DNA of 64,000 bases, taken from contig OU015490.1 of NCBI GenBank assembly GCA_907164885.2, positions 229,617,391 through 229,681,390 on the forward strand. Direction: 5' to 3'. The stretch's first letter is position 1. Each line of letters begins with the position of its first letter. The position numbers and the translations under genes are program-made. Positions 60,101 to 64,000 of this stretch are shown here, piece after piece. The notes below the pieces were generated by a model. The model was not told the DNA's origin and ran no database searches. It worked only from the letters and a program-made list of their open reading frames with translations. Source of the DNA: Dolomedes plantarius (Eukaryota; Arthropoda; Arachnida; Araneae; Dolomedidae).

Positions 60101-63100
60101 GTTCCATGACAGACTGACATATAATCCACAGACCAAAGGTGCATTAAGATAGATTTTTGAAAAATTATTCTTAGATTTTTTAAATTAAATTTTTAAACTG
60201 TTTTCTGTAATTATTTTAAAGTTTCCATTTAAAATAATAATTTGGGTGTTATAAAATTTATATCACGAGAAAGATCATAAAAATTCCTTGACAAAGAAAC
60301 CTTTTTCGAATATTTACCTTCGTTTTCTGATTTTTTGTGAATTTTTAAAGATTAATTTTTTGAATTTAATTTAGGAAATGCTGATCACGTCGTTTTTTTT
60401 CTCTCTGGGATACTTTAAGTAAAATTTGCGTCGCGTGCATAACAACGAAACAAATTGACAAAAAATATTAAAATAGAGTAAATAGTACATAAAATTTAAC
60501 CACTAGACTAATTGAGATGGAAGTTTTTTAAGAATTTAATTCAAATTAGTATCTGTTATTAAACCTAGAAATTAATTGTTTACATTGACCATTGTATTTA
60601 GTTTGAATGTACTCTGTAGCGAAAGACAGGTATTCAGTTAGTATTTAATATAAATAGGAATTGATCACACATTTTTATTCTATAGACATTTAGCTTCTAC
60701 TATAGCATCCTTTACATAATGTTCCCATATCATTATTGGATAATATCCAACAGTCTTCGACTATTTAAAACGTTTGTTAACATAGTGGAGAAATGCCTAT
60801 GCTAGCTTATATGATTTAAATTTTAGTGTTAGCTTTTACTCATATATTGTCATAAAATAGTTCGCATATATTGTCATAAAATAGCTAGACATAGATGTAT
60901 TTTGAAAAGAGAAGCTAAACCATCGCTTCCAAAACCAACTTTGCTTAAATTATCCATAAAAAGCAAAAACGGATAGGAAAGAAAATTAATTTTAGAGCAG
61001 AAGGAACAAAAGAATGGAGAAGATATAAAATAACACGATTTAATTGATAAGTGCATGCACTTCAAATTATAATAAAAATTGCATTTGACAGTTTATTATT
61101 GAACACTATGTTCTTTTTATTCTGATATTTAATTTTAATTAGTGAAATACGAAACACTTTCAGAGAGTCTAGTAAAAAAAGACCCGCTTTTCAATAATAA
61201 TATGAAACCTCGTGTGCAATTTAACTGAATATTATGGGAAAAAACTTGATTTATGGCATACCGGTTTCTGTAAGAAGTTTAGACTGGAAGAGAAATATGT
61301 AACAGACGTTATGTGCTTGCCCAAATCATTCGTCAATCCGAAATTACAAAGACAGCTCGAGAGGAATTTTGTGCTGCTTATAATTTCATCTATGATATAT
61401 CCTGAGTCCAGATGGCATTCCAGTGACGTTTTTATTTTACAATTGTGGAATAAATAATTAAAACGATGTCGCTAAATCCAGTCCTATTACCTTGAAACTC
61501 ATGTAAAAATATTCTCACAGTTAGTCTGAAGTGAGGGAGAGGATGTAATAAAAATATTTAAAGATGAGAAATGTAATCGGGCAAAATGCAAACATCTGGA
61601 GACCAGTCAGTTTATGTGTCATATGAAAAGAATTTAAAAATGTGTACTTTAGTCCTCATAATTAAATTCCGATGATTAATCAATACTCTTTACATAATTC
61701 GATATTCTTTCATAAAGATGTCACGTTGGTTTGAATGGTTCATGTAGATATTAATATTCAAAACCTAACTTCACTTTAGACTATGGGAAATATGTGTTAG
61801 AGATAGTTAAGCTAGACTCGTGAATACAACTATAACTTTGAAACATTTTAGGTATCATGTTGTAATCGTCGGATTAAAATATTTGCGAAATTTTTAACAT
61901 AACGTATTGAAATTTAAAATGTGACATCAGGAAGTTGTATAAATAATGATTAGAACATTTCTACAGAAAAAACCATTGAAACTGTCATGAAACTTATGGA
62001 AAATGCATAACAGTTTCTCAATTAGTTTTGAGATAGTAAATAGTTTTTCATCGGGCTGGGGAACATTAGTTAGGATTGTCAGTATGAACGATTCACAATA
62101 GCATGTGTGAACTGTCCATTGAGACAATCACGCTCAATGCTTTTAATGCATGTCATTTCTACTACTGATCATGAAAGTTCATTGATTACATGATTGAGAA
62201 TCAAGGATTTATGATAGTGTCTTTAATGAAGTTTGTGTATTTTATCGGTATTCGAAAATGTGTTCCCTACACTTCTTCCCCATTGTATCTTTTTTCTACT
62301 TACTTAAGGATACCGTTTTACCATACACATCAATTTTCCTTTCCCGTATGTATGAGAATTTGGCGGCAAAAAGGTTTGCTTAGAAATACAAAATATATGT
62401 AAACACAAATGTTGCGTGCTAGAAATTCAAACAATTGCTCAACAAATCAGCAAACTGATGCAAAATTTATTTTGTAATTAGAGAGTTTACGTGACATCTA
62501 TTGTCAAAAGCTCGAGGCTTTATATCAATGAAACAGTAACTGTGCCTTGCAGTAACGTTGTATTATTGAAATTTGCCCTCTCTAAAGGTAACTAAACCTA
62601 TATTTATGGCATGCATTCCTTCAAGAGAGTAAACTACAAAATGTAGATAATTAAACTTCGCACATAAAATAAATGAGAACTTTTTTTTAAGTTCCATTGA
62701 TTCATGTAACACTTACTGTGATGGTTTTCATAGAAATAAACAAGAGTAAGAATCTTTATTTTTTAAAAGTACGGGTAATAAAATTTATGTTTGAAGACAG
62801 ATTATTCTATTGAAATGCCTTAATTCGACTAATATTAATACAAACTGATTACTGTTACATTACAATACGTCAATTGAAACTTATGTGTCACATACGGAGA
62901 AAATACAAATTAATAAATGTAACTTTATGCATTGTTAATGCAAAGTAAAAAATAAAAAAACTATCAGAACATTTTTGTTTTATACTTTAAGAATTATAAT
63001 TAAGAATTGTTTAAGTTAAGATAATTTAAGAACATCTTTACGTTCATGCAGAAATAAATGCTGCTTTTTTTAACTAAGATAAACATAATATAACAATCTA

Positions 63101-64000
63101 ACTTTGAGAGTTCTTAGTGTTTCCATTTTTAATTATATTAAACTAAGAGAAATAAAACTTTTCTTGGAAAATGAATAAAATTATTATTTTTTAGCTATTG
63201 GGAAAATGATAATTTTTTGGCAAATACAAACAAAAGAACTGAGTAATAATGCACTGTTAAACACATATATAAGACCGTGAGCTACCCATTGAATTTTCAA
63301 AATTGCATGGACCATATATCGTTAAGAGAATCGCATTAAAAAGATGTTGAAATATAAAACCGAATTATATTGTTTCCAGAAAAGAGCAAACAATTACAAA
63401 ATTCCTTATATAGATGTTTAGGATAGAGATAAATCCATGAAACACAATCTCCGAAATGTACTCAAGGGAAATTAAATAAAAGTAATTATTTTATTTTAAT
63501 AGAGATTCTCCTTCATCAATCAGTCCAGCATTTGGTAGAATTACGTATCTAGGGATTAAACACAAATTTAAAACTTTAGAGCTTTATTTTTATTGGGGAT
63601 ATAAAGAAACTATATTAAACAAGTTCAACTAAATAAAAAAATTCGCAAAGTATTCCCGGATCTCTACTTAAAAACTCAACAGCTTGTAAATGAAATTAGT
63701 ACTGAAAGCAATGCTCTGTCTATAGATTTCTTTAGTAATTAACTATCTTTTTATATAAATTTTAAGGGTGCTGGTCAAACACCTTGAGGAGGTGCCATTA
63801 GTTATACATAAACTTGCAAAGTATACAAATAAATTACTTATAGAAAATTTTCGAAAGTTTTCTAGTGCTGTGATAAATAGCTTTGTGCGTGAAATACTCC
63901 ATAGCCAAGCTATTTTTTAAACTAACATTCAAAAGGCTCTATATAGACGTAATGAAAATATATTATTTTCCATTAATAGGCAAATAAGAATTACACCATT
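59298..64000. other. No gene seen over 4.7 kb
   Basis: AT-rich DNA with a short (TA)n run at 60068-60096 and a 24-bp direct duplication (CATATATTGTCATAAAATAG) at 60841-60886. The 81-codon frame at 61212-61457 and others lack recognisable domains. No transposon ends or SINE boxes were seen. Confidence 0.6.

Noticed and set aside
61212..61457. 81-codon frame with mixed composition
   Set aside because: No family recognised, no start context or splice signals that single it out.

Overview
The window is AT-rich, intron-era eukaryotic DNA with no recognisable host gene. It is an accumulation of decayed transposable elements, tandem repeats and (TA)n-type microsatellites. The set of families fits an arthropod, most likely a spider: Tc1-like elements with RPH...SPDL[SN]PIENMW transposases, mariner, piggyBac, Harbinger, LINEs whose C-termini carry a GHDCL..HLHRI...C..C motif, and tRNA-derived SINEs. 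The spider call is inferred from recalled family resemblance, not from a search.

Layout. 0-11 kb: the edge of a D,D41D mariner-related element (minus strand), a piggyBac transposase remnant, a Tc1-like element (about 1.56-2.95 kb), a second Tc1-like element (4.79-7.73 kb) split by an internally deleted Harbinger element (5.00-6.73 kb), and a full-length D,D41D element (9.33-10.63 kb) of the same family as the left edge. 12.6-13.05 kb: a remnant of a multicopy arthropod family. 13.6-19.35 kb: three tandem-repeat systems (periods 168, about 400 and about 180 bp). They are interrupted by a SINE and by a LINE fragment that itself holds a solo LTR with a GTGG target duplication. 21-30 kb: two copies of a small dispersed family ending in AACGTAGGATTAC inverted repeats, microsatellites, two SINE families and a 260-bp repeat. 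30.8-32.6 kb: a Tc1/mariner-superfamily element with inverted repeats of about 210 bp, inserted in a (TA)n tract.

33.6-36 kb: a SINE and two LINE fragments lying tail to tail, one split by a TTAA-flanked MITE. 38.2-39.2 kb: a short, internally deleted mariner that also abuts a TA tract. 40.9-48.1 kb: two LINE remnants (the second split by a hAT-type MITE) and, between them, a structurally complete piggyBac element with TTAA duplications, terminal inverted repeats and subterminal inverted repeats. 53.4-55.3 kb: a tandem segmental duplication in which one copy carries a TTAA MITE and the other preserves the empty site. 55.7-59.3 kb: a third copy of the 13-bp-TIR family, two SINEs, and a duplicated microsatellite block. 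The remainder, notably 48.9-53.4 and 59.3-64 kb, shows nothing recognisable.

No autonomous element looks intact: every transposase or reverse transcriptase has stops, frameshifts, internal deletions or lost catalytic residues. The main value of the window is its insertion record. Several nested insertions have exact target duplications, so relative ages can be read, and one has a paralogous empty site. I did not find a host gene, a non-coding RNA gene, a CRISPR array or an evident new molecular system.
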